Shown: positions 51,611 to 62,400 of the stretch, in pieces | Layout: every line of letters starts with the position of its first letter | Numbering within the stretch: the first letter of the stretch is position 1 | Assembly (NCBI RefSeq): GCF_001875725.1 | Contig: NZ_MLCQ01000010.1 | Span: forward strand, 62,001 to 126,000 | Length of the DNA: 64,000 nt | Reading direction: 5' to 3' | Origin: Corynebacterium sp. NML140438 | Lineage (GTDB): Bacteria; Actinomycetota; Actinomycetes; Mycobacteriales; Mycobacteriaceae | Translations under genes and position numbers: made by a program | The notes under the pieces: generated by a model | The model's database searches: none | The model's input: the letters and a program-made list of their open reading frames with translations, nothing else | Told to the model about the DNA's origin: nothing

Positions 51611-53700
51611 TCGCAGGGCTGCACATCGGCAGCAACTTCCGAAAGTTCGGTCACGGCAAACTGCCGCCGCTCGCCATCATCGCCATCACGCTCATCCCGC
51701 TGCTCTTCGGCGGGCTGTTCGTCTGGTCCTACTACGACCCGCTGGGCAACCTGCACAAGATGCCCGTCGCCCTGGTCAACTCGGACGAGGGTGAGCACGG
51801 CCTGACCGTCGTCGAAGAGCTCATGGAGGAGCAACCCATGGACTTCCGCCTCGTCAGCGCGGAGGAAGCCCAAAAGGGCGTCGCCGACGGCACTTACTAC
51901 CTCGGCGTGGAGATCCCAAGCGACTTCTCCGAGGCGGCCGAATCCGTCAAGTCCGACAACCCCCACCAGGCGAAGCTGAACATCTCGCTGAACGAGACCA
52001 ACGGGTTCATCCCCACCATGCTCGGCAACCAGGTGACCATGATCATGAGCTCCGTCATCTCGGAGAGCGTGAGTAAAGAAGTGGTCAACCAGCTCTTCGT
52101 CGGCTTCAACACCATCCACGAAGGGATGGAGAAAGCCGCCGACGGCGCCGGCAAACTCGACGACGGGGCCCACAAAGCCAAAGATGGCAGCGGCAAGCTC
52201 AAGGACGGCGCAGGCAAGCTCGAAGGCGGCGTCGGGGAGCTCGACAACGGCATCAAGAAGCTCGCCGACGGCGCACAGCAGCTCGACTCCGGCATCGGCG
52301 AACTCCAGCAGGGCGCCAACACCCTCAACGAGAAGCTCGGCGAGGCATCCCAAGGCGCCAACAAGCTTGCCGACGGCCTCTCCGCCCTCCAAGACGGCAC
52401 CAACCAGCTGGGCGCCGGCGCCGCCGCCATCGCCGGCGGCGTCGGCAAGCTGACCTCCATCACGGACCAGCTCAACGTCGCCCAGAACACCTTCAACAGC
52501 ATCAACGCCACCCTGGACCAGGCCATCCGCCAACTCGACGCCACACCAGTCCCCGGCGCCTCCGACCTGGCCAACCAGGCCCGCGGCCTGAAAGCCCAAC
52601 TCAACGCCGACCAGTTCGTCGCCATGAACCCGCAGATGATCAACGACCTGACCAAACTGCGCAACGGCACCCAAGAGCTGTCCACCCAGCTCAACGACCC
52701 CACCGCCAAGTACCGCGCCGGCATGGACCAAGCCGCCGCCGGGGCACAAACACTGGCGCAGGGTCTGCGTATGCTGCACGACGGCTCCGGCACGCTCGTA
52801 GTGGGCGTCGGCAAGCTGAAAGACGGCTCCTCCCGCCTCGTCGTGGGAGCCAACTCCGCAGCCGACGGCACCTCCAAACTCGCGGGCGGCTCCAACCAAC
52901 TCGTCGTCGGCCTCAACGACTTGAACGACGGCCTGGTCACCCTCAGCAACGGCACCGGCGAACTCAGCCTCAAACTCAACGAAGGCGCCGACGAAGCCCC
53001 CACCTGGGAAGGCGACCGCCTCGAAAAAGCCACCGAGGCCGCCGGCAACCCCGTCGTACACAACAACACCGGCGACGAACTCACCTTCTTCGGTAAGGGC
53101 CTCTCCCCCTTCTTCCTGTCCCTCTCCCTGTGGATCGGCGGCCTGGTGCTCTACATGATCCTCGCGCCGTTCTCACGCCGCGTCATCGACTCCGGCACCA
53201 ACCCCTTCCGCATGGTCGCCCACACCCTGCTGCCGTCCCTGATCGTCGGCTTCGTGCAAGCCGTCCTGCTGTGGCTCGTACAGGTCGTCGCGATCGGCGT
53301 CGAACCCAAGCACCCGCTCGGACTCTTCGGCGTGCTGTGGTTCGGCTCCTGGGTGTTCATGTCCCTCATCCTTGCCATCAACATGGTCTTCGGCCCCGCC
53401 ACCGGCAGGCTGGTCACCATGGCCCTCATGTCCCTGCAACTCGTAGCGTCAAACGGCCTCTACCCACCCGAAGTGCAGCCAGGGTTCATCCAATGGGTCC
53501 ACGCCTGGGACCCGATGCGGTTTACCGTGGACATGATCCGCGTCGCCTTCTTCGGCACCCACGCCGAAGACCCGCGCTTGCTGCGCGCCATCATTGTGCT
53601 GTCCCTCCTGACTGTGGCCGCATGGTTCATCAGCGCGTGGGGCATGTGGAAGCGCCGCATCCTCAACGACAAGGACATCCACCCAGAGCTCGCGCTGTAA
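51607..53700 (+). CDS. YhgE/Pip-family membrane protein
   Basis: The 697-residue protein has an N-terminal TM helix (PPLAIIAITLIPLLFGGLFV), a large outer domain with repeated heptad-like DG-x2-KL units (KLDDGAHKAKDGSGKLKDGA and later copies), and five to six C-terminal TM helices typical of ABC-2 membrane components. YhgE/Pip proteins include a phage infection protein and type VII-secretion-linked EsaA relatives; the function here is unknown. It is translationally coupled to the degenerate ATPase. Confidence 0.88.
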   Translation: MIAGLHIGSNFRKFGHGKLPPLAIIAITLIPLLFGGLFVWSYYDPLGNLHKMPVALVNSDEGEHGLTVVEELMEEQPMDFRLVSAEEAQKGVADGTYYLGVEIPSDFSEAAESVKSDNPHQAKLNISLNETNGFIPTMLGNQVTMIMSSVISESVSKEVVNQLFVGFNTIHEGMEKAADGAGKLDDGAHKAKDGSGKLKDGAGKLEGGVGELDNGIKKLADGAQQLDSGIGELQQGANTLNEKLGEASQGANKLADGLSALQDGTNQLGAGAAAIAGGVGKLTSITDQLNVAQNTFNSINATLDQAIRQLDATPVPGASDLANQARGLKAQLNADQFVAMNPQMINDLTKLRNGTQELSTQLNDPTAKYRAGMDQAAAGAQTLAQGLRMLHDGSGTLVVGVGKLKDGSSRLVVGANSAADGTSKLAGGSNQLVVGLNDLNDGLVTLSNGTGELSLKLNEGADEAPTWEGDRLEKATEAAGNPVVHNNTGDELTFFGKGLSPFFLSLSLWIGGLVLYMILAPFSRRVIDSGTNPFRMVAHTLLPSLIVGFVQAVLLWLVQVVAIGVEPKHPLGLFGVLWFGSWVFMSLILAINMVFGPATGRLVTMALMSLQLVASNGLYPPEVQPGFIQWVHAWDPMRFTVDMIRVAFFGTHAEDPRLLRAIIVLSLLTVAAWFISAWGMWKRRILNDKDIHPELAL

Positions 53701-53730
53701 GGGTTTGTGGTTGCTGGGTGTTGGCGTGGC

Positions 53731-53898
53731 ACCAGATTCCTGCTTTTCGGCGGGCGGTTTTTGCGTTTCCCCAGGTCGCGGGTTTGTGCGGAGGAATTTG
53801 GTGTCTGGGAAAAGGGGTGAGTGACAAAGGACGCAACCCACTTTTCACGACCTGGGCTTTTGCGGGGGTTTGCCGACAGGATTGCGTCCTTTGTCACT
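53731..53898. repeat. Interspersed mosaic repeat, copy R8
   Basis: GCACCAGATTCC (53729-53740) faces GGAATTTGGTG (53793-53803). AGTGACAAAGGACGCAA (53820-53836) faces TTGCGTCCTTTGTCACT (53882-53898), a perfect 17-bp pair. Relative to copy R7, the A-T pair in AAAAGAC/GTCTTTT has become G-C (AAAGGAC/GTCCTTT) on both arms. Confidence 0.85.
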
Positions 53899-54023
53899 GC
53901 GCCCCCAACCCGACTGGAAGTCCTGCGCTCCCCCTCTGCACGTGATTTCTTCGACTGGTAGACTCGCCACATTGTTGATGCGTCAACACGCATTGCGATC
54001 TACCAATAACGAAGGAGCACACT

Positions 54024-54443
54024 ATGTCTACATCCGCGAAGCTTGCATCCGTAGCCCTGCGTCTACCGACGGGGCTTTTCATTTTGAACTCCGCTCTGGG
54101 CAAGTTCGGCCTCAACCGCGAGGCCGCCGAGGGCCTCCAGAGCATGGCAGCGACAGGCATCCCTGCACTGAGCAAGTTGGATCCGGAGCAGTTCGGCAAA
54201 GGGCTCGCTGTCTCTGAGGCTGCGGTGGCTGGCACGCTGCTCGCCCCCTTGGTCAGCAATCGCCTCGCCGGCGCAGCCCTCAGCACATTTGGTGCCGGCC
54301 TGCTGACGATGTACTTCAACAACGACGCCATGACTGAGGACGACGGCATCCGCCCCTCCCACGATGGCCTTTCCTTGGCGAAGGACTCCTGGCTGGTTTC
54401 GATGGGTGCTGCGTTGATGGCGTTGCCGAAGAAGCGCAAGTAG
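54024..54443 (+). CDS. Small membrane protein, DoxX-like
   Basis: The 139-residue protein has three or four weakly hydrophobic segments (LASVALRLPTGLFILNSALG, LAVSEAAVAGTLLAPLVSNR, AGAALSTFGAGLLTMYFNND, SWLVSMGAALMALPKK) and a DoxX-like opening, ALRLPTGLFILNSALGKFG. The ATG at 54024 follows AAGGAG. It is probably an envelope protein of unknown function. A strong terminator follows. Confidence 0.75.
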   Translation: MSTSAKLASVALRLPTGLFILNSALGKFGLNREAAEGLQSMAATGIPALSKLDPEQFGKGLAVSEAAVAGTLLAPLVSNRLAGAALSTFGAGLLTMYFNNDAMTEDDGIRPSHDGLSLAKDSWLVSMGAALMALPKKRK

Positions 54444-54465
54444 CCGATACGCTTTACTGCAAGAG

Positions 54466-54507
54466 AAAACCCGGCCCGCGCACCGTGTGGTGTGCGGGCC
54501 GGGTTTT
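54466..54507. terminator. Bidirectional terminator
   Basis: AAAACCCGGCCCGCGCACC and GGTGTGCGGGCCGGGTTTT form a long stem with A- and T-tracts on both sides. It serves both convergent genes (54443 and 54544). Confidence 0.92.
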
Positions 54508-54543
54508 GTTATGCCCTGGCCTCAGCCTGAGGCGGAGTCAACG

Positions 54544-57500
54544 TTAGTTGTTCCCCGCTGGCTTGTCCTCGGAAGGCTTTGCTTCCTCGGAGGTCTGGTT
54601 GTCCTTCTTGGAGGAACCGTCAATCAGGGTCTTGTTGCCGGTTGCCTTGCCCAGCTGGTAGGAGGACGTTGCTTCGTCCACACCACAGCTACGCAGGACG
54701 ACGTCCATGATGATCAGGCCGGCGGTGATGGCACCGAGGGCGCCACCTGCAAGACCCAGCATCTGCGGGTTCGCTACCTGGAGTGCACCCTGCAGACCAG
54801 CGGCGGTCTCTGCGCGGTCGCGGTCGTAGATACCCAGGCCACGCTGGATATCGTCATTCGCGCGCTTAATCGCGGCGTTGAGCTGAGCGTTCAGGTTCTC
54901 GAGGCCCGGAACGCGGACCTGCGACAGGATGCCCAGCGGGACCAGCAGCAGCAGTGGCGATGCCATGCCGACCAGGCCAGCGATGCACTTCGGGTCCTTG
55001 AAGTTCGCGTTGGAGGAACCAGACTGCTCAACCTGGACGTTCACCTCGATCTTGGATAAGGCCTTTTCGTACGGGTCGCCCGGCAGCAGTGGAACGACCG
55101 TGATGTTTCCGATCTTGGCAGGAGTGATGATCCACTTGCCGTTCTCAAACTTCACGTCGGCCTGACCGCCCTTGATGTCGAACTTCAGCTTGCTGAGGTC
55201 GATATCGTTGTTGGCGTTCGGGTCCTTCTCGATGATGATCTGACCGTTCTTGCCTCGCGTGATCTTGAACAGCTTGTTCGGATCAGCGATGTTCGCGCCC
55301 TGAGAGGTGCTCCAGCCCTGCGGCAGGACGGAAACGACGTATTTCGTCACCAGGTCGCCGTCGCCGTTGTACTCCTCGATAACGAGCTGCTTGTTGCCAG
55401 CTTCCGGCTTCGGCGTGAACTTGAACTTACCGTTCTCCTCCTTGGTGGTGACCAAGTCGGCGCCCTGTGCTACCACGAACTTGTTGCCCGCCTGAGCCGG
55501 AGTGATCTCAGACTCCTGGCCCACAAGTGCACCAGTGTTGATCTGCTTGTACTTGCGTTCCTTACCCGGAGTGATGTTCAGGGTGTAGCGAGCGACAATG
55601 TTGCCCTCAGAGTCGATTTCCTGAACAATGCCGGACTTGCCAGCGGTTCCGGCCTTCGGCTTCGCTACCCATTCGGAAAGCTTGTTGCCGTTAGCGTCAA
55701 CCGAGCCGCTGTCGACGGTCTTGGTTTCGAAGTTCTCTGCACCACTTGCCCACACCATGGTGTTCGGCTTGATGCCGAGCACGCGGAACTCAGAGGTCTC
55801 TGGGAGTTCCATCGTACGTGCGCCTTCGCCGTTACCAGCGCCGACGGTGAAGACGTAGTTCGCGTAGACGCCACGATCGTCTGCAACCTGGAAGGTGAAC
55901 ACCTTACCAACTGCGTCCTTGCGTGGCTTCACGATGAAGGCGTTGTCCTGCTCCGATACCTCGAAGAACTGATGCATCTGCTCGGTGATATCGGTGACGT
56001 TGCCCTTGCCCTCAGCAGTCTTGCCGGTCGAATCAACCGGTGCGACCTTGCCTTCGAACACCTTGAAGATCTTGTCGCCGTCGTGGCGGGCAAGCTTCGC
56101 GACTCCATCGGTAGTGATCGGACGCTCAATGGTCCGGTTCGTGTCACGCCCAGGGGTCAAGGTGAAGGTGTAGCGCTCGAAGAGGTAGCCGTCCTTGGTG
56201 CGGTTCTCCACAACGACCTTGCCGTTCGCGTTACGCAGCGGCTTCAGCGCCATGGTGGAGCCGTCTTCAGGCTTGGATTCCAGCAGTTCCCCACCTTCGA
56301 CAAGCTTCAGGTTGGTGCCCTGAATCATCATGTCATTGTCAGTGGTGATGTCGTGGTTAAGTTCCTTGACTTCACCTGGCTTGACGTTGACAACCCACTC
56401 CGTGATGACGAGCTCAACGTACGGCTTGTTCTCGTTATTCGGGTCGTGCTTGATCTTGTCCCCAACGAGTTCAGGGTTCAAGAGTTCCGCGTCGCCGTGG
56501 TCCTTCGGCTGGTTGTTTTCGTCGATGCCGTACCAGCGGATCGTTTCCTGTACGCGAACCGTGCCTTCGGCTCCAGGCTTAAAGCGGAAACGCATGTCGG
56601 TGACGTCGCCGTTTTCGTTCTTCTTCGGCTCACCGTCATGGATGATCAGGTCTTCGCCTTTGACGATGTGAAGGTTGTTGTTCCGCTCGTCGCCGGTGCG
56701 GATCGTCATCAGAGAGCGATCGATGGTGTCGCGGTTACGGATTTCCTTGTCGAGGGAGTTGCGATCACGTGCAGGGTTGATCTGGATGTTCCAGACACCG
56801 CGCAGCTCGCCCTTCTCATCGTGTACCTGCACGACAACCTTGCTGACGTCGCCTGCCTTTGCGGCAGCATCGGTCGGCTTGATAACCCACTTGCCGTTCT
56901 CTTCGACGATCGTGGCGTAGTCGGTGCCGTTGCCGAGAATCTTCGCGGTGAGCTTGTCCTGCTTCTCGATCTCAACCTGGCCGTCGTGGTTGATAATGAC
57001 GTCGCGGATGTCCGGGCCAGCGTTCGGATCCTTCTTCACGACGAAGGTGAACTCGTACTTACGGCCATCCTTGTCGAAGAAGACGTAGGTCGCCTCGCCT
57101 TCGACACCCTCGTTCGGAACGATGCGCCAGTTGTCGCCGTCCTCGACGATCTCCTTGATCACATTGTTCTTGTCTTCGACCTTCTCGTACTTCGTGCCAC
57201 CACGACGCTCAACATAGCCGACGGAGGTGTCAGCGATCTCGCGGGTGACCTTGTACGTGGACTTGAAATTCTCGATGGTGATGATGTTTTCCTTCTCAAC
57301 ACCATCCTTCGACGTGATCTTCACATGGACTTGGCCGTGGGAGTTCTTATCCTTCGGCGTGACAACAATGTTTCCGGCGTTGTCGTCCTGAACAAGAGCG
57401 ATGTCGCCGCCCTTGGTGACCTCGACCTTGTCGCCTTCCTGGATCTTGATCTTGACGCGATCGGATCCACCCTGGTTGATGTTGTAGAAGTAGTTGTTGA

Positions 57501-59064
57501 CGATCTTGTTCAGGTGCTCAATCTCACCAGTGCGATCATTGATCTGCAGCTGGTAGATGAACTCGTTGCCGTTCTCATCGGTCACGACGATCTCAACAAC
57601 ACCGGATCCCTTGAAGCCTTCCTTCGGCGTGATGATCAGGTTGTTGTTCTTGTCGCGGTCAACAATGACAAGATCCTCGCCGCGCGTAATGCGCCAGGAG
57701 TAGCCCTGCTTCTTCAGGTCGCCCATGTCGAGGATCTTCTTCTCGTCCTTGTGGCGAATGTCGATCGTGTTGTGGATCTCGTGAACTTCCTTGGTGATCT
57801 GGGTCTCGTATTCCCGGATGATCTCCTTGACGTTCACATTCGTGGAAGTCGTCGTGGTGGTCGACTGGGCAGTCGTCGTCTCCGTGACGTCGGTCGGGGT
57901 GACCTCAACCGTTGTTGAAACCGTAGTGTATGCAGTCGAAGTCGTCGGAGTGGTGTGCTCCTTGATCGTGGTCACGACTGGCGTCTCAGTCACGGTCGAC
58001 GTAGACGTCACCTTGTTGCCGGGGACCGTCTCTGTCGTGACGTACGGTTCTGGCTTGGTCGTGCGCGTCGTGGTAACCGGGGTGCCGTTCCTACGAACCG
58101 TGGTTTGGTACGTTGAAGCCTCAGGCGTCACGGTCTTGGTGGTGAGGCTCGGCGGAAGCGTCGTTGTCGTTTCGACGGTACGTGGCGGGATCTTCTTCCA
58201 GGACGTCACCGTGGTACCTGGAATCGTCGTGACGGTGGTGATGGTGCTCTTCGGCACGGTCACCGTGGTCTCGACAGTCTTCGGCGGCTGAGGCTTTGGT
58301 GTCTTCGGCTTCTCCAGGCCCGGCTGGGACGGGATAATCAGTCGCTGCGTGGTGTACTGCTGGGTGTAGCTCAGGTTGAAGCCGTAGTTGTTCGGCACCA
58401 AGACAACCAGGTACTGTTCGTCGCTCACCGACTGACGGATCCTAGCCATCGCGGCATCATCGACTACGAGGTAGAAGGTCGCGTGGTTCTTGCTGTCCAT
58501 GTAGCGACCGATCTTGAAACCGGTCAGCTGAGTAAACTGACGCTGACGCTCCGGCTTCATAAAGATGCCTTCACGGACCAGCTTCAAAGAATCAGGATTG
58601 TTGGAAAGAAGCGCCTGCATCAGCGTCATCTTGTCCCTAGCGCCGCTCAGGTTGCCGCTGCGCTGATCCTTCATGATGGCTTGCATCAGGTTGATGGCGC
58701 CCTTTTCAACGTCCTTGTTGATGGATCCACCGTGGCCATATTGACCCGACTCACCCGTCAGCTTGCGGTAGCTGTAGCCGGACGGGTTATCCCAAGGGTT
58801 CGCAATGCCCCAGTCGATGCACCAACCCGGGCCGTACTGGGTCTGAAGCAGGTCAGACTTCGTCATGTCCGACTTAGAGAGCTTAGCCCACTCCCGCTGT
58901 TCCTGCTTGACCTGCGCGAGCTCCTCTGGCGAGAGTTCTTTGTATGCACTAGTAACCGCGATGTCTGCGCTCGCGTTCGGCGCAAGAACATGGGCAGTGC
59001 TAACGGCCATGACACCCGAAATCAGGCCGGCCATGATTCGCTTCTTAAGATGTGCGTTTTGCAA
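54544..59064 (-). CDS. Giant repetitive surface protein 1
   Basis: From TTG 59064 (8 nt after AAGGA) the protein has 1506 residues; ATG 59034 and ATG 59154 are alternatives. The signal peptide (HLKKRIMAGLISGVMAVSTA, cleavage after NASA) leads to an N-terminal domain with GPGWCIDWG, a Thr/Val-rich stalk (about 280-430), then many beta modules of 70-90 residues, each with a DG-x-W/K-x-V-x-P-like strand (WRIVPNEGVEG, WVIKPTD). Two C-terminal TM segments (ASPLLLLVPLGILSQ; ALGAITAGLIIMDVVLRSCG) anchor it; there is no LPxTG motif. It is likely an adhesin-like or cell-wall protein. Its paralogue follows immediately upstream. Confidence 0.85.
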   Translation of the reverse strand: MQNAHLKKRIMAGLISGVMAVSTAHVLAPNASADIAVTSAYKELSPEELAQVKQEQREWAKLSKSDMTKSDLLQTQYGPGWCIDWGIANPWDNPSGYSYRKLTGESGQYGHGGSINKDVEKGAINLMQAIMKDQRSGNLSGARDKMTLMQALLSNNPDSLKLVREGIFMKPERQRQFTQLTGFKIGRYMDSKNHATFYLVVDDAAMARIRQSVSDEQYLVVLVPNNYGFNLSYTQQYTTQRLIIPSQPGLEKPKTPKPQPPKTVETTVTVPKSTITTVTTIPGTTVTSWKKIPPRTVETTTTLPPSLTTKTVTPEASTYQTTVRRNGTPVTTTRTTKPEPYVTTETVPGNKVTSTSTVTETPVVTTIKEHTTPTTSTAYTTVSTTVEVTPTDVTETTTAQSTTTTTSTNVNVKEIIREYETQITKEVHEIHNTIDIRHKDEKKILDMGDLKKQGYSWRITRGEDLVIVDRDKNNNLIITPKEGFKGSGVVEIVVTDENGNEFIYQLQINDRTGEIEHLNKIVNNYFYNINQGGSDRVKIKIQEGDKVEVTKGGDIALVQDDNAGNIVVTPKDKNSHGQVHVKITSKDGVEKENIITIENFKSTYKVTREIADTSVGYVERRGGTKYEKVEDKNNVIKEIVEDGDNWRIVPNEGVEGEATYVFFDKDGRKYEFTFVVKKDPNAGPDIRDVIINHDGQVEIEKQDKLTAKILGNGTDYATIVEENGKWVIKPTDAAAKAGDVSKVVVQVHDEKGELRGVWNIQINPARDRNSLDKEIRNRDTIDRSLMTIRTGDERNNNLHIVKGEDLIIHDGEPKKNENGDVTDMRFRFKPGAEGTVRVQETIRWYGIDENNQPKDHGDAELLNPELVGDKIKHDPNNENKPYVELVITEWVVNVKPGEVKELNHDITTDNDMMIQGTNLKLVEGGELLESKPEDGSTMALKPLRNANGKVVVENRTKDGYLFERYTFTLTPGRDTNRTIERPITTDGVAKLARHDGDKIFKVFEGKVAPVDSTGKTAEGKGNVTDITEQMHQFFEVSEQDNAFIVKPRKDAVGKVFTFQVADDRGVYANYVFTVGAGNGEGARTMELPETSEFRVLGIKPNTMVWASGAENFETKTVDSGSVDANGNKLSEWVAKPKAGTAGKSGIVQEIDSEGNIVARYTLNITPGKERKYKQINTGALVGQESEITPAQAGNKFVVAQGADLVTTKEENGKFKFTPKPEAGNKQLVIEEYNGDGDLVTKYVVSVLPQGWSTSQGANIADPNKLFKITRGKNGQIIIEKDPNANNDIDLSKLKFDIKGGQADVKFENGKWIITPAKIGNITVVPLLPGDPYEKALSKIEVNVQVEQSGSSNANFKDPKCIAGLVGMASPLLLLVPLGILSQVRVPGLENLNAQLNAAIKRANDDIQRGLGIYDRDRAETAAGLQGALQVANPQMLGLAGGALGAITAGLIIMDVVLRSCGVDEATSSYQLGKATGNKTLIDGSSKKDNQTSEEAKPSEDKPAGNN

Positions 59065-59236
59065 CGGCTCAATCCTTAAAAATCGTAGGAGATATTCGAA
59101 GCAGCCTGAAGACCATCTGAACACGGATCCACAAACTGACAGACATTTATTCAATCACAAAAACCGCCCCGAACGTAGTCCACTACGCCCCCACCACCAC
59201 AAAAACACCACCACAACCCACAAAAACACACCCCAC
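59030..59236. repeat. Direct repeat covering promoter and signal-peptide start (copy 1)
   Basis: These 207 bp are identical to 63794-64000 (offset 4764) and run from within the signal-peptide codons through the start codon and leader to the window edge in the second copy. The mature proteins differ, so the upstream part has been homogenised or recently duplicated. Confidence 0.93.
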
Positions 59237-59376
59237 ACACCCCAAAAACCCCCTGACCAGCACCTTCACAAAACCTGCCAAAGTATGCAACAAAAACGTG
59301 ATCTATCACACCCAAAACACCACCGCCACCAAACAGGGGGAACACATGTCAACCCGTTCACCTCGCTGAATGGCAA

Positions 59377-59406
59377 AAGGCCCCTTCCACAAGAGGAAGG
59401 GGCCTT
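59377..59406 (-). terminator. Terminator of giant surface protein 2
   Basis: AAGGCCCCTTCC / GGAAGGGGCCTT with a short loop is followed on the minus strand by TTTTGCC. It lies 13 bp past the stop of the 59419 gene. Confidence 0.9.
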
Positions 59407-59418
59407 CAACGCCAGCGA

Positions 59419-62400
59419 TTAGTTCTCAGGCGCTGCCGGAGTTGTCGTCTCGGTGGCAGGAACTGGGGTCACAGTCCTCACCACGTCGCCCTTCTTGGAA
59501 GAGCCGTAGACCAACGTGTCGTTCCCCGTCGCCTTACCAATCTGGTAGGACGAGGTCTTATCGCCCTGGCCACAGGAGCGGAGCACGGCGTCGACAATCA
59601 GGAGGCCAGCGGTAATCGTGCCCAGGGCACCGCCGGCAAGGCCGAGGAGCTCAGGGTTCACCGCGCTGAACGCGCCCTGGAGACCCGCGGCGCGCTCTGC
59701 GCGGTCACGGTCGTAGATGCCCATGCCGCGCTGGATGCGGTCATTAGCCTCGCGCACAGCGGCGTTCAGCTTGCCATGGATACCTTCCAGGCCCGGGATG
59801 CGGACCTGGGAAAGGATGCCCAGCGGGATCAAAAGGAGCAGCGGCGACGCGATACCGACGAGGGACGCGATGCACTTACCGTCAGAGGAGGTAGCAACCT
59901 TGTCCTTGATGACAACATTGACCTGAACCTCATCCTGCTTCTGGCCGTTAATCCACGGCGTGAAGTAGATGTGGGTCGTGTTAGGCGTGATGCCACCTTC
60001 ACCCGGCTTGATCGTGATGGAACCGTCAGGGTTCTTCTCGATCATCTTTGGATCAACCGGCTTGCAGTTGTTCGGGCCCTCGCACACCTTGATGTCGCTG
60101 ATCTTGCCACCATCAGGGATGACGATGCGCCAGGAGCCGTCTGGGTTCGGGCTGACATCGGAGTTGCCAGGCTTGACGATGATGTTGCCCTCAGACGTAG
60201 CTGGGACGTCGATATCCAGAATGCGGACTGGGTTGCCCTCGTGGTCCACTTCCTCAATCTGGACGCGGCCAGACTTGCCAGGGCGCGGCTTCAGCGTGAA
60301 AGTGCCAGGCGTCGTCGGGATGTCCTCGATGATGTCCTCACCGCGGAGCACGCGGAACTTGTTTTCGCCCTTGCCCGGAATGATCTTGTCGGTGAGCTTC
60401 GGCTGGTAGACACGACGCTCCTCGACGAAGTTCAGCGCACCGTGATCCTCGATGATGGTGATGTTGTGCTTCTTCACAACATTGCCATTGCTGTCCTTCT
60501 CGACGACGACGACCTTGCCACCCTTCGAGCCTTCCTTCATGCGAAGGATGTAACGACCCTCGGTGTCCTGGACGATCTCGACGTTATTCTGACCTTCAAC
60601 AATCTCGTACTTGTGATTGTTGACGATGGTGACGTCGAAGGTGCCCTTTTCCGTGATCGTGTACGAACGCTCAAAGTTGTCGTTCGAGCCGGATCCGCCC
60701 TTGCCCTTCGTGATGTTCAGGATGAACTTCTGGTAGACAGAGCCGCTCTCATCGGTGACCTCGACAACGACCTTGCCTTCAGCGCCGTCGTTCGGCGTGA
60801 CGACCCACTCGTTGCCGTTGTTGGAGAGGTCGGCAAGGTCGCCGCCCTCGACAATCTTGACGGTGTCGCCTGGGTTCACGTTCGTGGTGAACTTGTCATC
60901 CGAGGTGATCTCGAAGGAGGTCGTGTTTGCCTCGTTTGGCGTGACGTTGTAAACGAAACGCTTGATCGGCAGGTCACGAGAGTTCTGAATCTCGATGACG
61001 ACCTTGCCCGACACACCCTTCTTCAGCGTGAGGTCCTGGCCACCCTGTGGGTTGACCTTGCCATTGAGGAGCTCTGCGCCAGCCACGACGACAAACTTCT
61101 GGTTATCCTTCACGGAAGGAAGCGTCATCTTCGAACCAGCAGGGAGATCCTGCTTGACTTCATCGACCTTGGACTCGGTCACCGTGATGATGTGCTCGAT
61201 CAGTTCGTGGCCGCCCTGGGTCTTCTCCACGACGCGGATCTCGCCGACGAAGTTCGGGTTCGGCATGAGGTAGAACTTGTTCGGATCGTTCTCATCCTTG
61301 ACCCAGCTGAAGTTGTCCGTGCCTTCTGGGAAGGTGAACTCGTTGCTGGCTAGACCCTTCGTGAGGATCAGGGTACGACGGTTAGACACCGTAGTCGGGA
61401 CGGTCTGCTTCGCAGGCTTGGCCTCGGCCGGGGTGACCACGATGGTGAAGACGCCGACCAGCTGGCCATTGGAGTCCTTCACGTGCGCAACGATCAGGCC
61501 GTCATCGGTTGGCTTCAGGTTCCACTTGCCGTCGCCCTCGAGCTGTTCCGGTGGGACAAGCTCCTTGCCGCGGACGATCTCGATCTTGTCGCCCGGCTGG
61601 CCCTCAATGTCGGCCCCTTCGCCGACGGAGATGATCTTCGTCTGGGAATCAACAAGAACGTTGCGGCCGTCGCGCACGTCGAGGGTGAAGACGAAGGTCT
61701 CGCCCTTATCGTTCTTGGCCCGGACGACGACCTTGCCAGTCTTGCCGGCCTTCGGGGTGAGTACCCACTGGTCGCCCTTCTTCTCAAGGGACTCAATGAT
61801 GTCATCGCCCTGCAGTACCTCGGGCTCGCCAACGATGTTGTCAACCTCGATCTTGTACGAGGAGACGTTACCGATTACGCGGGTCTGGTTGTACTTGTTC
61901 GGGTTCGTGTCAACGTTGAACTCGTAGTTCTCTTCGTTGCCAGTTGGTTGACCATTCTTATCAACCTCGAAGACCTTGACCTTCACCTTGCCGGTGATGA
62001 CGCCATCATTGACGTTCACGTTCAGGGTGTCGCCATCCTCGGTGGTCTTTACCAGATCCTTGCCCTCGGTGACCTCGTACTTCCAGCCCTTCGGCAGCTT
62101 GATGGACTGGTCGAGGCCAGTGACGGCAACGTTGAAGAAGTGGTTGTTCACGCGAACGGTCTTCTCAGTGGTCTTCTGGGAATCCTTGTTCACCACGTGG
62201 ATGGTGTACTCGTAGCGGTTGCCGTCGCCGTCGGTAATGACGATGCGGACGTCGCCCTCACCCTGCTTCTTCGGGGTGACAACGAGACGGTTGCCTTCCT
62301 TGGTTACCTCGACCAGGCCCTGGGAGTCGTCGACAAACTCGATCTTCCAGTTGCCCGACTTGTTAGGCTCGATGACCTTGGACTCGCTCTTGTTGGAGAA

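Noticed and set aside
59290..59305. GTGATCTATCAC as a CRP/GlxR site
   Set aside because: The arms are separated by 0-4 bp rather than the 6 bp of TGTGA-N6-TCACA, and the site is over 200 bp from the start codon.
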